NCBI GenBank assembly: GCA_024508855.1
Contig: JANINJ010000082.1
Span: 1-64,000 of the forward strand
DNA from: Xanthobacteraceae bacterium
GTDB lineage: Bacteria > Pseudomonadota > Alphaproteobacteria > Rhizobiales > Xanthobacteraceae
Length of the DNA: 64,000 nt
Direction: 5' to 3'
The notes beneath the pieces are model-generated. The model was not told the DNA's origin, ran no database searches, and saw only the letters and a list, made by a program, of their open reading frames with translations. Both the position numbers and the translations under genes were made by a program. Each line of letters starts with the position of its first letter. Position 1 is the stretch's first letter. Shown piece after piece: positions 29,341-38,427 of this stretch.

Positions 29341-30096
29341 TTGGCGGATGATTTTATTCTTGAGACCCAGGGATTAACCAAGGAATTCGCTGGGTTCGTC
29401 GCCGTTCGAGATGTCAATCTGCGGGTTCGCCGCGGTAGCATCCACGCCTTGATCGGTCCCAATGGAGCCGGCAAGACGACGTGCTTTAACCTGCTGACCA
29501 AGTTCCTTCAGCCGTCCGCCGGTCAAATCCTCTACAAGGGGAAAGACATCACGGCGATGGCGCCAGCCGACGTCGCGCGGCTGGGGCTGGTGCGGTCCTT
29601 CCAGATATCGGCGGTGTTCCCACATTTGACCGCGCTGGAGAACGTGCGGGTCGCGTTGCAGCGGCAGCATGGAACCTCGTTCGATTTCTGGCGCTCCAAG
29701 ACGGTGCTCAATCGTTTCAACGATCGGGCCCACGAATTGCTGAACGATGTTGGTCTCAGCGAATTCGCCGACACACCCGCGGTTGAAATGCCCTACGGGC
29801 GCAAGCGTGCGCTTGAAATCGCCACGACCTTGGCGCTCGATCCGGAAATGATGCTTCTCGACGAGCCGATGGCCGGGATGGGGCATGAGGACATCGACAA
29901 GATCGCCGCGCTGATCAAGCGAATCTCTGCGAAGTACACGATCCTGATGGTCGAACATAATCTCAACGTCGTGGCTAATCTCTCGGACATCATTACTGTT
30001 CTGACGCGAGGCAAGGTCCTCGCGGAAGGCAACTATGCCGACCTGACCAAGGATGAGCGCGTCAAGGAAGCCTATCTGGGAGCGGGTCATGGTTGA
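29341..30096 (+). CDS. livG: Liv-type ABC transporter ATPase (LivG)
   Basis: Cytoplasmic ATPase subunit of 251 residues, first gene of a five-gene importer operon. Walker A is GPNGAGKTT (39-47) and Walker B lies in MMLLDEPMAGM. The signature is the LivG-type MPYGRKRALEIA instead of LSGGQ. The family-specific C terminus EVVANLSDIITVL-like segment and YLGAG are present. It starts with TTG at 29341, with GGGGGACG upstream. Its end overlaps the next ATPase gene by 8 bp. Confidence 0.85.
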   Translation: MADDFILETQGLTKEFAGFVAVRDVNLRVRRGSIHALIGPNGAGKTTCFNLLTKFLQPSAGQILYKGKDITAMAPADVARLGLVRSFQISAVFPHLTALENVRVALQRQHGTSFDFWRSKTVLNRFNDRAHELLNDVGLSEFADTPAVEMPYGRKRALEIATTLALDPEMMLLDEPMAGMGHEDIDKIAALIKRISAKYTILMVEHNLNVVANLSDIITVLTRGKVLAEGNYADLTKDERVKEAYLGAGHG

Positions 30097-30841
30097 TACG
30101 AACGTGGCCGATCCTAAAGCGTCAGCAGCCAAATCACAGGCCGGAGCTATCCTGGAGGTCCGGAATCTCGAGGCTTGGTATGGCGAGTCGCATATTCTTC
30201 ATGGCATCAATTTCGACGTGAGGCCGGGCGAGGTCGTGACACTGCTGGGCCGTAACGGCGCCGGCAAGACGTCGACGCTTAAGTCCATCATGGGGATGAT
30301 CGGCAAGCGCACCGGATCCATTCGCTACGAAAACAACGAACTCATCCGGATGTCTTCTGACAAGATTGCGCGGCTGGGCGTCGCATTCTGCCCGGAAGAG
30401 AGAGGTATTTTCTCGAGCCTCGATGTTCGCGAAAATCTTATGCTGCCGCCGACCATTCGCAGCGGCGGACTTTCTCTGGATCAGATTTTCGATCTGTTTC
30501 CCAATCTGAAAGAACGTCTGAGCAGCCAGGGCACGAAGCTTTCCGGCGGTGAGCAGCAGATGCTCGCGATCGGAAGGATTTTGCGTACCGGCGCTCGCTT
30601 TCTGATGCTCGATGAGCCGACCGAGGGTCTGGCTCCCGTCATCATTCAGCAGATCGGACACACGATTTCCCGTCTCAAGTCCGAAGGTTTCACCATCCTG
30701 CTCGTCGAGCAGAATTTCCGTTTTGCCTCGACGGTCGCCGATCGGTTTTACATCGTCGAGCACGGCAAGATCATTGACGGTTTCGCGAACTCGGAATTGC
30801 AAGCCAACATGGACAAACTGCACACCTATCTCGGTGTGTAG
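30089..30841 (+). CDS. livF: Liv-type ABC transporter ATPase (LivF)
   Basis: Second ATPase subunit, 250 residues. An alanine-rich N-terminal extension of about 20 residues precedes ILEVRNLEAWYGESHIL. Walker A is GRNGAGKTS (54-62) with Ser in place of the second Thr. The signature LSGGEQQMLAIGR and Walker B FLMLDEPTEGLAP are intact. The ATG lies inside the end of livG (8-bp overlap), which implies translational coupling. Confidence 0.9.
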   Translation: MVDTNVADPKASAAKSQAGAILEVRNLEAWYGESHILHGINFDVRPGEVVTLLGRNGAGKTSTLKSIMGMIGKRTGSIRYENNELIRMSSDKIARLGVAFCPEERGIFSSLDVRENLMLPPTIRSGGLSLDQIFDLFPNLKERLSSQGTKLSGGEQQMLAIGRILRTGARFLMLDEPTEGLAPVIIQQIGHTISRLKSEGFTILLVEQNFRFASTVADRFYIVEHGKIIDGFANSELQANMDKLHTYLGV

Positions 30842-30871
30842 GCGATTGTTGGCAGGGAGGAGTAGAGTGAA

Positions 30872-32092
30872 ATGAGCAGGAAAATTGCTGCACTATTGCT
30901 TGGGTCTGCGATGGCGTTTGCCGTTGCCGGCACCGCGTTCGCTGGAGACAAGGTCGTCAAGATCGGTGTGCTGAACGATCAATCCGGTCTTTACGCCGAT
31001 CTCGCGGGTCCCGGTTCGGTTATCGCCGCACAGATGGCGATCGAGGATTCCGGCCTGACCAAGAAAGGCTGGAAGATCGACGTTATTTCCGGCGACCATC
31101 AAAACAAGCCGGATGTCGGCGTCAACATTGCGCGTCAGTGGATCGATGTCGACAAGGTCGACGTAATTGCCGACGTTCCCACGTCGTCGGTTGCGCTCGC
31201 GGTGAACAACCTCGTGAAGGAGAAGAATTCGATTCTTCTCGATTCGGGTGCCGGCACGTCGGACCTCACCAACAGCCAGTGTTCTCCGAACACGATCCAC
31301 TGGACCTACGACACCTACATGCTGGCGCACGGCACCGGCTCGGCTCTGACCAAGAGCGGCGGGAACACCTGGTTCTTCCTGACGGCCGATTACGCCTTCG
31401 GGGCGGCGCTTGAGCGCGACACGACCAACGCGGTCGTGGCTGCGGGCGGCAAGGTCGTAGGCGGCGTGAAGCATCCGCTCAACACGTCTGATTTCTCCTC
31501 CTTCCTGCTTCAGGCGCAGGCGTCAAAGGCGAAGGTGATCGGCCTCGCCAATGCGGGCGGCGACACGGTGAACGCGATCAAGCAGGCGTCGGAATTCGGA
31601 ATCGTCTCGGGCGGTCAGAAGCTCGCCGGGCTGCTGATGTTCATTTCGGACATCCATTCGCTGGGCCTGCAAACCGCAAAGGGACTGAATCTCACCGCCA
31701 CATTCTATTGGGATCACAACGACGGGACGCGGGCTTTCTCCAAGCGTTTCCAGGAGCGAATGAAGACGAAGGCTATGCCGACGATGGTGCAGGCGGGCGT
31801 CTATTCGTCGCTCATCCATTACTTCAAGACGCTCGACAAGCTCGGTGAAAACCCGCATGACGGCGCCAAGGTCATCGCCGCAATGAAGGAAATCCCGACG
31901 GATGACCCGTTGTTCGGCAAGGGCAAGATCGAGCCGAACGGCCGCACCATTCACGATGCCTATCTATTCGAGGTGAAGAGCCCGTCGGAATCCAAGGGGC
32001 CGTGGGATTACTACAAGCTCGTTACCACGATTCCTGCCGACGAGGCCTTCACGCCTCTCGACAAGAGCACGTGTCCGCTCCTGAAGAAGTAA
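30872..32092 (+). CDS. Periplasmic binding protein of the Liv-type ABC importer
   Basis: 406-residue type I periplasmic binding protein with a clear signal peptide (MSRKIAALLLGSAMAFAVAG..., cleavage after AFA near 24). The mature start DKVVKIGVLNDQSGLYADLA is typical of the family. Two cysteines, in NSQCSPNT and in the C-terminal STCPLLKK, may form a disulfide. GGGAGGAG lies upstream. A close paralogue is encoded at 49530-50756. Branched-chain amino acid binding is only the default annotation; related proteins in this group of bacteria bind aromatic acids or amides, so the ligand is open. Confidence 0.85.
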   Translation: MSRKIAALLLGSAMAFAVAGTAFAGDKVVKIGVLNDQSGLYADLAGPGSVIAAQMAIEDSGLTKKGWKIDVISGDHQNKPDVGVNIARQWIDVDKVDVIADVPTSSVALAVNNLVKEKNSILLDSGAGTSDLTNSQCSPNTIHWTYDTYMLAHGTGSALTKSGGNTWFFLTADYAFGAALERDTTNAVVAAGGKVVGGVKHPLNTSDFSSFLLQAQASKAKVIGLANAGGDTVNAIKQASEFGIVSGGQKLAGLLMFISDIHSLGLQTAKGLNLTATFYWDHNDGTRAFSKRFQERMKTKAMPTMVQAGVYSSLIHYFKTLDKLGENPHDGAKVIAAMKEIPTDDPLFGKGKIEPNGRTIHDAYLFEVKSPSESKGPWDYYKLVTTIPADEAFTPLDKSTCPLLKK

Positions 32093-32156
32093 GACTGTAA
32101 CGGGCGTCCCGGCACTGCCGGGTGCGCCATCTTTACTGATTGAAGTTGAGAACAAC

Positions 32157-33032
32157 ATGTCGATCAATCTGCAAGCGCTTTCCGCGCAACTTCTGGTCGG
32201 GCTGATCAATGGCTCGTTTTACGCGCTGCTGAGTCTCGGCTTGGCCGTTATTTTCGGCATGCTCAACATCATCAATTTTGCGCACGGCGCGCTCTACATG
32301 ATGGGCGCGTTCTGCGCCTATTTCCTGCTCAACGGCCTCGGCCTGAATTACTGGTTCGCGTTGATCATCGCGCCGGTTGCGGTTGGCATTTTCGGCATGA
32401 TCCTCGAACGGACGATGTTGAAATGGTTGACAGGGCTCGACCATCTATATGGCTTGCTGCTGACGTTCGGCCTTGCGCTCATCATCCAGGGTGTCTTCCA
32501 GAACTACTTCGGTTCGTCCGGCCTGCCTTATGCCATTCCCGATCAACTCAGGGGCGGCATGAATCTCGGATTCATGTTCCTGCCGATCTATCGCGGCTGG
32601 GTGGTGATCTTCTCGCTCGTGGTCTGTCTGCTGACCTGGTACCTGATCGAGCGGACGCGGCTTGGGGCCTATCTGCGGGCGGCAACCGAAAACCCGACGC
32701 TGGTTCGCGCATTCGGCATCAATGTCCCGCGGATGATTACCCTGACCTACGGGCTGGGCGTCGGGCTTGCTGCGCTCGCGGGCGTTCTGTCTGCTCCGAT
32801 CAACCAGGTGCGGCCGCTGATGGGAACGGATCTCATCATCGTGGTGTTCGCGGTGGTGGTCATCGGCGGCATGGGATCGATCATGGGATCGATCATCACC
32901 GGTTTCACGCTCGGCATTGTCGAGGGTTTGACGAAATACTTTTACCCCGAGGCTTCCAACACCGTCGTCTTCGTTCTGATGGTGCTGGTGTTGCTGGTGA
33001 AGCCGGCGGGATTGACGGGACGGGCAACATAA
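32157..33032 (+). CDS. livH: Liv-type ABC transporter permease (LivH)
   Basis: Inner-membrane permease of 291 residues with about eight hydrophobic segments. LLVGLINGSFYALLSLGLAV at the N terminus, INFAHGALYMMGAF and the EAA-like RAATENPTLVRAFGINV loop are hallmarks of LivH. GGMGSIMGSIITGF follows. It lies 64 bp after the binding-protein gene and one base before livM. Confidence 0.9.
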   Translation: MSINLQALSAQLLVGLINGSFYALLSLGLAVIFGMLNIINFAHGALYMMGAFCAYFLLNGLGLNYWFALIIAPVAVGIFGMILERTMLKWLTGLDHLYGLLLTFGLALIIQGVFQNYFGSSGLPYAIPDQLRGGMNLGFMFLPIYRGWVVIFSLVVCLLTWYLIERTRLGAYLRAATENPTLVRAFGINVPRMITLTYGLGVGLAALAGVLSAPINQVRPLMGTDLIIVVFAVVVIGGMGSIMGSIITGFTLGIVEGLTKYFYPEASNTVVFVLMVLVLLVKPAGLTGRAT

Positions 33033-33033
33033 T

Positions 33034-34002
33034 ATGTCAGCATTGACCGACGACTCCATCCGGGCTCCACGCCGCGGATTCAGCGACGAGATGATCGCAT
33101 TCGTGCTGATGACCGTGCTGCTGGCGATTGTGCCTTTCACGGGCATCTACCCGTTTTTCGTCATGCAGGGGCTGTGCTTTGCGCTGCTGGCGTGCGCCTT
33201 CAATCTGCTGGTCGGATATGGCGGGCTGCTGTCATTCGGGCATGCGATGTTCTTGGGCACCGCGGGCTATTTCACGGCGCATGCCTTGAAAGTGTGGGGC
33301 CTCTCTCCTGAACTTGGTATTATTTTCGGCACTGCAGGCGCGGCCGCGCTCGCGGTGATAACCGGCCTTGTCGCGATCCGCCGGCTCGGCATCTATTTCG
33401 CGATGATCACGCTGGCATTGTCGCAGCTGGTCTACTTCATCTATCTGCAGACGCCGTTTACGCACGGCGAGGACGGCATCCAGGGTATTCCGCAAGGCAA
33501 GCTGTTCGGAATTTTCGACCTGTCTCAGCCGACGACGCTTTACTACGTGATCCTTGCGGGCTTCCTGTTGGGCTTCCTGCTGATCTATCGCACGATCAAC
33601 TCACCGTTCGGCGAAGTGCTGAAGGCGATCCGGGAAAACGAGCCGCGTGCCATCTCGCTGGGTTATAAGACAGACCAATATAAATTCCTCGCCTATGTCC
33701 TGTCCGGGACGTTGGCAGGGCTGGCCGGATCGCTCAAGGTGTTCGTCGCGCAGAACGCATCGCTTACGGACGTGCACTGGTCCATGTCAGGCGAAATCGT
33801 TCTGATGACGCTGGTGGGCGGCCTCGGGACGGTGTTCGGCCCGGTGGTCGGCGCATTCGTCATCATCGCCATGCAGCAGTATCTTGCCGGCTTCGGTCAG
33901 TGGGTTACCGTTATCCAGGGTGCTGTTTTCGTCATCTGCGTGTTGACGTTCCGGCGTGGAATCATTGGTGAACTGGCACATTTCTTCCGGCGTTCGCTGT
34001 AA
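33034..34002 (+). CDS. livM: Liv-type ABC transporter permease (LivM)
   Basis: Permease of 322 residues pairing with LivH. After a hydrophilic N terminus (about 25 residues) come the LivM markers NLLVGYGGLLSFGHAMFLG, the EAA-like loop KAIRENEPRAISLGYKTDQYK, and LVGGLGTVFGPVVGAF. The ATG follows the livH stop by one base, so the genes are coupled. It completes the importer operon; the start of the next gene is 256 bp away. Confidence 0.9.
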   Translation: MSALTDDSIRAPRRGFSDEMIAFVLMTVLLAIVPFTGIYPFFVMQGLCFALLACAFNLLVGYGGLLSFGHAMFLGTAGYFTAHALKVWGLSPELGIIFGTAGAAALAVITGLVAIRRLGIYFAMITLALSQLVYFIYLQTPFTHGEDGIQGIPQGKLFGIFDLSQPTTLYYVILAGFLLGFLLIYRTINSPFGEVLKAIRENEPRAISLGYKTDQYKFLAYVLSGTLAGLAGSLKVFVAQNASLTDVHWSMSGEIVLMTLVGGLGTVFGPVVGAFVIIAMQQYLAGFGQWVTVIQGAVFVICVLTFRRGIIGELAHFFRRSL

Positions 34003-34003
34003 T

Positions 34004-34035
34004 CGGCAACTCTGGCCACAGCCATGTGGCTGCCG
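34004..34035 (+). terminator. Hairpin after livM, candidate operon terminator
   Basis: GCCACA-gcca-TGTGGC forms a stem that is extended by CGGCA/TGCCG across a 6-base 5' bulge, starting right after the livM stop. AAAACCCGTTTTT follows within a few bases. A second stem, CGGTGGA/TCCACCG with an 8-base loop, lies at 34060-34081. Either could terminate the transporter transcript. The rest of the gap up to 34258 shows no gene. Confidence 0.4.
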
Positions 34036-34258
34036 AAAACCCGTTTTTGGACCATAAAACGGTGGATGGGGTTTTCCACCGCCGCCGTCATTGCGCCCCT
34101 CAGCCTGAAATGGTTTATGACAACGGGGTGACGGTTCAGCGCACGCTGGGTCTTCCCGGCACCTCCCGGCCAATGGTACGGAAGCGCTGTTCCCGTCGTG
34201 CGTGCAGTCTTCCGACCCACGCCGATCTTGCGGCAATGGCGATCGCCAGGAAATAATA

Positions 34259-34903
34259 ATGCTACGTTGGTTTCGAGCTCTGTTGCCGCACGAGGAACGG
34301 TTCTTCGATCTGTTCGCTCGCCACGCGCAAACGGTGGCGCTCGGCGCGCAGGCGCTGGAAGGCATGCTGCGCGGTGGCGAGGAGACGCCGGTCTATTGCC
34401 AGCGCGTCAATCAATTCGAGAACGATGCCGACGGCATCACCCGCGAAGTCCTGACTGCGGTGCGCCGTACTTTTATTACCCCGTTCGACCGGGTCGATAT
34501 CAAGAACCTCATCACCTCGATGGACGATGCCATCGACCAGATGCAGCAGACTGCAAAGGCGGTGGTGCTGTTCGAGGTGAGGACGTTCGAGCCGCCGATG
34601 CGCGAGATCGGCACGCTGCTGGCCGAATGCGCCAGTCTCGTCGGCCGCGCCGTGCCTTTGATGCAATCGATGGGCGACAACGTCGCGTTGCTGACCGCCA
34701 TCACCGAAGAACTGACCAAGCTCGAAGGCCGTGTCGATGACCTTCACGACATCGGCTTGAAGGAGCTGTTCCTGAAGCATCGCAACGCCAATACGATGGA
34801 CTACATCGTCGGCGCGGAAATCTACGATCACCTCGAGAAGGTCGCCGATCGTTTCGATGACGTCGCGAATGAGATCAACAGCATCGTCATCGAGCAAGTC
34901 TAG
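34259..34903 (+). CDS. DUF47/PhoU-like phosphate transport accessory protein
   Basis: 214-residue all-helical protein of the DUF47 family, which resembles PhoU and usually accompanies PiT transporters. Visible markers are FFDLFARHAQTVALGAQALE, CQRVNQFENDADGITREVL, TPFDRVDIKNLITSMDDAID and YDHLEKVADRFDDVANEINS. AGGAAAT precedes ATG 34259. The PiT gene starts 15 bp downstream, so the pair is an operon for low-affinity phosphate uptake. Confidence 0.9.
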   Translation: MLRWFRALLPHEERFFDLFARHAQTVALGAQALEGMLRGGEETPVYCQRVNQFENDADGITREVLTAVRRTFITPFDRVDIKNLITSMDDAIDQMQQTAKAVVLFEVRTFEPPMREIGTLLAECASLVGRAVPLMQSMGDNVALLTAITEELTKLEGRVDDLHDIGLKELFLKHRNANTMDYIVGAEIYDHLEKVADRFDDVANEINSIVIEQV

Positions 34904-34918
34904 GGGCAGGGCCGCATA

Positions 34919-35923
34919 GTGGACGCCACGCTTGGTTTTCCGATTGTGGCCGGCCTCATTGCGGTCGCGCTGCTGTTCGACTTTCTCAACGGATTGCACG
35001 ACGCCGCCAATTCGATTGCGACGATCGTCTCGACCCGCGTGCTGCGCCCGCAGTATGCGGTATTGTGGGCGGCATTTTTCAATTTTGTCGCCTTCATGGT
35101 GTTCGGGTTGCACGTCGCCAACACCATCGGCACCGGCATCATCGAGCCCGAAGTGATCAACGCGCAGGTGATCTTCTCCGCGCTGGTCGGGGCCATCGTC
35201 TGGAATTTGGTGACGTGGGCGCTCGGCATTCCATCGAGCAGTTCGCATGCGCTGATCGGCGGCCTGCTTGGTGGCGGTGTCGCCAAGGCAGGTGTTTCGG
35301 CCGTGGTGTGGAGCGGTCTGTCGAAGACGTTGCTGGCGATCGTCGTGTCGCCGCTGATCGGCTTCGTGCTGGCGCTGGTTCTGGTTGCCATCGTTTCATG
35401 GGCGTCGGTGCGTTCCACGCCGTTTGCGGTGGATCGCGCATTCCGGATTTTACAGTACTTTTCGGCGTCGCTTTATTCGCTGGGCCACGGCGGCAACGAC
35501 GCGCAGAAGACCATGGGCATCATCGCGGTGCTGCTCTATTCGCAGGGTTATCTGGGCTCTGAGTTCAGCATTCCGTTCTGGGTGGTGCTGGCGTGTCAGT
35601 CGGCGATGGCCTTGGGCACGCTGCTGGGCGGCTGGCGCATCGTCCGCACCATGGGCCTGCGCATCACCCGCCTGACGCCGATGCAGGGCTTTTGCGCCGA
35701 AACCGGCGGCGCCGCGACGCTGTTCGCGGCGACGTTCCTGGGGGTGCCGGTATCGACGACCCATACCATTACCGGCGCGATCGTCGGGGTGGGGGCGGCC
35801 CGGCGGGTCTCGGCGGTGCGCTGGAACGTGGCGAGCTCCATCGTCTATGCCTGGGTCATCACGGTGCCGGCGGCGGCGCTGGTGGCCGCCGTGACCTATT
35901 GGATCGTGGCGCTGCTCAAGTGA
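34919..35923 (+). CDS. PiT-family inorganic phosphate transporter
   Basis: 334-residue inner-membrane transporter of phosphate (metal-phosphate/proton symport in characterised members). The duplicated PiT motif is seen as FLNGLHDAANSIATIVSTR near the N terminus and SLGHGGNDAQKTMGIIAVLL in the second half, and PVSTTHTITGAIVGVGAA is near the end. About ten hydrophobic segments. It starts with GTG at 34919, just after the DUF47 gene. Confidence 0.9.
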   Translation: MDATLGFPIVAGLIAVALLFDFLNGLHDAANSIATIVSTRVLRPQYAVLWAAFFNFVAFMVFGLHVANTIGTGIIEPEVINAQVIFSALVGAIVWNLVTWALGIPSSSSHALIGGLLGGGVAKAGVSAVVWSGLSKTLLAIVVSPLIGFVLALVLVAIVSWASVRSTPFAVDRAFRILQYFSASLYSLGHGGNDAQKTMGIIAVLLYSQGYLGSEFSIPFWVVLACQSAMALGTLLGGWRIVRTMGLRITRLTPMQGFCAETGGAATLFAATFLGVPVSTTHTITGAIVGVGAARRVSAVRWNVASSIVYAWVITVPAAALVAAVTYWIVALLK

Positions 35924-36238
35924 TCAGGTCACGAGCTTCAGCCCGACGATGCCCGCAACGATGAGGCCGATCGAGGCGAGCCGGGCGGCGGTTGCCGGGT
36001 CGCCGAGCAGGACAATCCCAAGGATCGCGGTTCCGACCGCGCCGATGCCGGTCCAGACCGCGTAGGCGGTGCCGACGGGCAGCGTCTTGAGGGCCAGGCC
36101 GAGCAGCACGATGCTGATCAGCATCGCCGCCAGCGTGAGCACCGAGGGAACCAGCCGGGTGAACCCTTCGGTATATTTCAGGCCGATTGCCCAACCGACC
36201 TCCATCAGCCCCGCGATGAAAAGCATGAACCACGCCAT
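35924..36238 (-). CDS. sugE: SMR-family guanidinium exporter (SugE/Gdx)
   Basis: 104-residue, four-helix inner-membrane protein that works as an antiparallel dimer and exports guanidinium in exchange for protons. The central Glu is E13 in [18 protein letters not shown], and the WAIGLKYT segment is the SugE/Gdx signature rather than that of EmrE. The final helices end [15 protein letters not shown] guanidine-II riboswitch lies 21 bases upstream, which strongly supports guanidinium as substrate. It converges on the PiT gene with no gap. Confidence 0.92.
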   Translation of the reverse strand: MAWFMLFIAGLMEVGWAIGLKYTEGFTRLVPSVLTLAAMLISIVLLGLALKTLPVGTAYAVWTGIGAVGTAILGIVLLGDPATAARLASIGLIVAGIVGLKLVT

Positions 36239-36259
36239 GACGGCTCTCCCAACGTGTTG

Positions 36260-36310
36260 GCAGGGCCGTCCCCGCGAATGATGTGCTGAAGGTGGAAGGT
36301 CGTCCTTCCA
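36260..36310 (-). promoter_or_regulatory. Guanidine-II (mini-ykkC) riboswitch upstream of sugE
   Basis: Read on the minus strand there are two hairpins. The first is TGGAAGG-ACGA-CCTTCCA (36293-36310), a 7-bp stem with an ACGA loop. The second is GCGGGG-ACGG-CCCTGC (36260-36275), a 6-bp stem with one G-U pair and an ACGG loop. They are 17 bases apart. Two stems with ACGR tetraloops just before a ribosome site (GGGAGAG) and a sugE gene define the mini-ykkC motif, known to bind guanidine as a loop-loop dimer and turn on expression by freeing the ribosome site. Confidence 0.9.
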
Positions 36311-36441
36311 TAGCCTATATGGCCGTGAGCAGCGTCATTTTCAATCGGGCCGGGTGACGCACGTTTGCCGCTCGATCCGCTCGTTGAAGATTGCGCGCAC
36401 CCCCTTGATCCTGCCCGCTTTCCCTGCCACAGCCTCGATTC

Positions 36442-38061
36442 ATGACCGATCTCGCCGTTGCCACCGAATCCGCATCCCGCTCGCCGCTCGCCGCTGAAGT
36501 GGCGCGCCGCCGCACCTTTGCGATCATTTCCCATCCTGACGCCGGCAAGACCACGCTGACCGAAAAGCTGCTGCTGTTCGGCGGCGCCATCAACCTGGCC
36601 GGGCAGGTCAAGGCCAAGGGCGAGCGCCGCAACACCCGCTCCGACTGGATGAAGATCGAGCGCGACCGCGGCATCTCCGTCGTCACCTCGGTGATGACCT
36701 TCGAGTTCAATGATCTGGTGTTCAACCTGCTCGATACGCCGGGCCACGAGGACTTCTCCGAAGATACTTATCGCACGCTGACCGCAGTCGACTCGGCGGT
36801 GATGGTGATCGACGCTGCGAAGGGTATCGAGGACCGCACGCGCAAACTGTTCGAGGTCTGCCGCCTGCGCGACATCCCGATCATCACCTTCATCAACAAG
36901 ATGGACCGTGAGAGCCGCGACACCTTCGACGTGCTCGACGAGATCGAGAAAACGCTGGCGCTCGACACCACGCCGATGACCTGGCCGGTCGGGCGCGGCC
37001 GCGATTTTCTCGGCACCTACGACATCTCGACCGGCGGCATTCGCCTGTTGGAAGGCGGCGGCGCCAAGACCGGCGCGGCGGAGCAGATCGACATCGCAGA
37101 CCTTGCCGCGCGCAACCCGAACCTCAACCTCAACGAGGTGAAGGAAGAACTGGCGCTCGCCACCGAAGCCTGCAAGCCGTTCGATCTCGCCGCATTTCGC
37201 GAAGGCCATCTGACGCCGGTCTATTTCGGTTCGGCGCTGCGCAATTTCGGCGTCGGCGATCTGCTCGAAGGGCTTGGCAAATTTGCACCGCCGCCGCGTG
37301 CGCAGGAAAGCGGCCAACGCGTCGTGCAGGCCGACGAGCCCAAGATGACCGCCTTCGTTTTCAAGATCCAGGCCAACATGGATCCCAATCACCGCGATCG
37401 TATCGCGTTTGCGCGGCTGTGCTCCGGCAAGCTGACGCGCGGCATGAAGGCGAAGCTGGTGCGCACCGGCAAGCCGATGCCGCTGTCGTCGCCGCAGTTC
37501 TTCTTCGCGCAGGACCGCGCCATTGCCGACGAAGCCTATGCCGGCGATGTGGTCGGCATTCCCAACCACGGCACCTTGCGGATCGGCGACACGCTGACCG
37601 AAGGCGAGGATGTGTCGTTCGTCGGCGTGCCCAGCTTCGCGCCGGAAATCGTCCGCCGCGTCCGGCTCACCGATGCCATGAAGGCGAAGAAGCTCAAGGA
37701 AGCCTTGCAGCAGATGTCGGAAGAGGGCGTGGTGCAGGTGTTTCGCCCGCGCGACGGTGCGCCGGCGCTGGTCGGTGTCGTCGGCATGCTGCAGCTCGAC
37801 GTGCTGAAAGCGCGGCTCGACGCGGAGTATTCGCTACCGGTGGAATTCGAGATCAGCGAGTTTCAACTGGCGCGCTGGATTTCGTCGGACGATCCGAAGA
37901 AGCTCGATGCGTTCGTCGCCGCAAACAATTCCGGCGTCGCCGATGACGTCGACGGCGATCCCGTATTCCTTGCGCGCAACCAGTTCTATCTGGACTACAC
38001 GCGCGAGCGCAGCGAAGGCATCGCCTTCTCCAACGTCAAGGACGTGAAGAAGAACGCATAG
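36442..38061 (+). CDS. prfC: Peptide chain release factor 3
   Basis: GTPase of 539 residues that recycles RF1/RF2 after termination. The G1 motif SHPDAGKTTLTEKL follows a roughly 25-residue N terminus. The switch region QVKAKGERRNTRSDWMKIE with RGISVVTSVMTFE, G3 DTPGHEDFSEDTYR and G4 NKMDRE are as in RF3; EF-G differs in these segments. The C terminus NQFYLDYTRERSEGIAFSNV is typical. It is divergent from sugE. Confidence 0.97.
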   Translation: MTDLAVATESASRSPLAAEVARRRTFAIISHPDAGKTTLTEKLLLFGGAINLAGQVKAKGERRNTRSDWMKIERDRGISVVTSVMTFEFNDLVFNLLDTPGHEDFSEDTYRTLTAVDSAVMVIDAAKGIEDRTRKLFEVCRLRDIPIITFINKMDRESRDTFDVLDEIEKTLALDTTPMTWPVGRGRDFLGTYDISTGGIRLLEGGGAKTGAAEQIDIADLAARNPNLNLNEVKEELALATEACKPFDLAAFREGHLTPVYFGSALRNFGVGDLLEGLGKFAPPPRAQESGQRVVQADEPKMTAFVFKIQANMDPNHRDRIAFARLCSGKLTRGMKAKLVRTGKPMPLSSPQFFFAQDRAIADEAYAGDVVGIPNHGTLRIGDTLTEGEDVSFVGVPSFAPEIVRRVRLTDAMKAKKLKEALQQMSEEGVVQVFRPRDGAPALVGVVGMLQLDVLKARLDAEYSLPVEFEISEFQLARWISSDDPKKLDAFVAANNSGVADDVDGDPVFLARNQFYLDYTRERSEGIAFSNVKDVKKNA

Positions 38062-38070
38062 CGGTAACAG

Positions 38071-38096
38071 AACGGCCGGCACGAGGGCCGGCCGTT
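38071..38096 (+). terminator. Strong hairpin after prfC
   Basis: AACGGCCGGC-acgagg-GCCGGCCGTT is a perfect 10-bp stem with a 6-base loop, 9 bp after the prfC stop. No T-run follows, but the position between prfC and the convergent small gene at 38140 suggests a terminator that could work in both directions. Confidence 0.55.
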
Positions 38097-38139
38097 CCGG
38101 ATGCGCCTGGAGGCGTGGTGGTCAGAGTCAGCGCATCGA

Positions 38140-38427
38140 TCAGTTTTCGTCGTCGCTTCCGGCTCCTGCGCCGCTTCGACCCGCCGGCTCGGGAGCTGCG
38201 GGCTTCATCGCAGCGCCGCCGTGGGTTTTCTTCTTGCTGGTTGCAGAACCGACGGTGCCCTTCGAGCCCTTCCCATGAAGCCGCTGCCCGGTCGCGCCTG
38301 AATTCCCGCTCATCGCGCCATTTTGCTGGGCGCCCGTGCCCTGGCTCGGGGCCGCGGTTTGCGCCTGCGCGCCGGTAACGACGAAAGCGGCAATGGCGGC
38401 CGTGGCGGCGAGAAGTTTCACGTTCAT
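38140..38427 (-). CDS. Small secreted Gly/Ser/Lys-rich protein, unknown
   Basis: 95-residue protein with a clear signal peptide (MNVKLLAATAAIAAFVVTGAQA, cleavage near 22). The mature part is low complexity: Gln/Gly-rich, then Lys/Ser/Thr-rich (KGSKGTVGSATSKKKTHGG), then Ala/Pro-rich with an acidic end. It has no cysteine and no recognisable domain. A longer frame extends upstream to 38949 without similarity to a protein; the ATG at 38427 with GGAGC upstream is the likely start. Similar small exported proteins are common in Bradyrhizobium-type genomes, function unknown. Confidence 0.55.
   Translation of the reverse strand: MNVKLLAATAAIAAFVVTGAQAQTAAPSQGTGAQQNGAMSGNSGATGQRLHGKGSKGTVGSATSKKKTHGGAAMKPAAPEPAGRSGAGAGSDDEN

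Noticed and set aside
30872-32092. Firm assignment as a leucine/isoleucine/valine-binding protein
   Set aside because: The Liv label comes from the transporter family. The protein is distinct from LivJ/LivK and its ligand cannot be read from the sequence.
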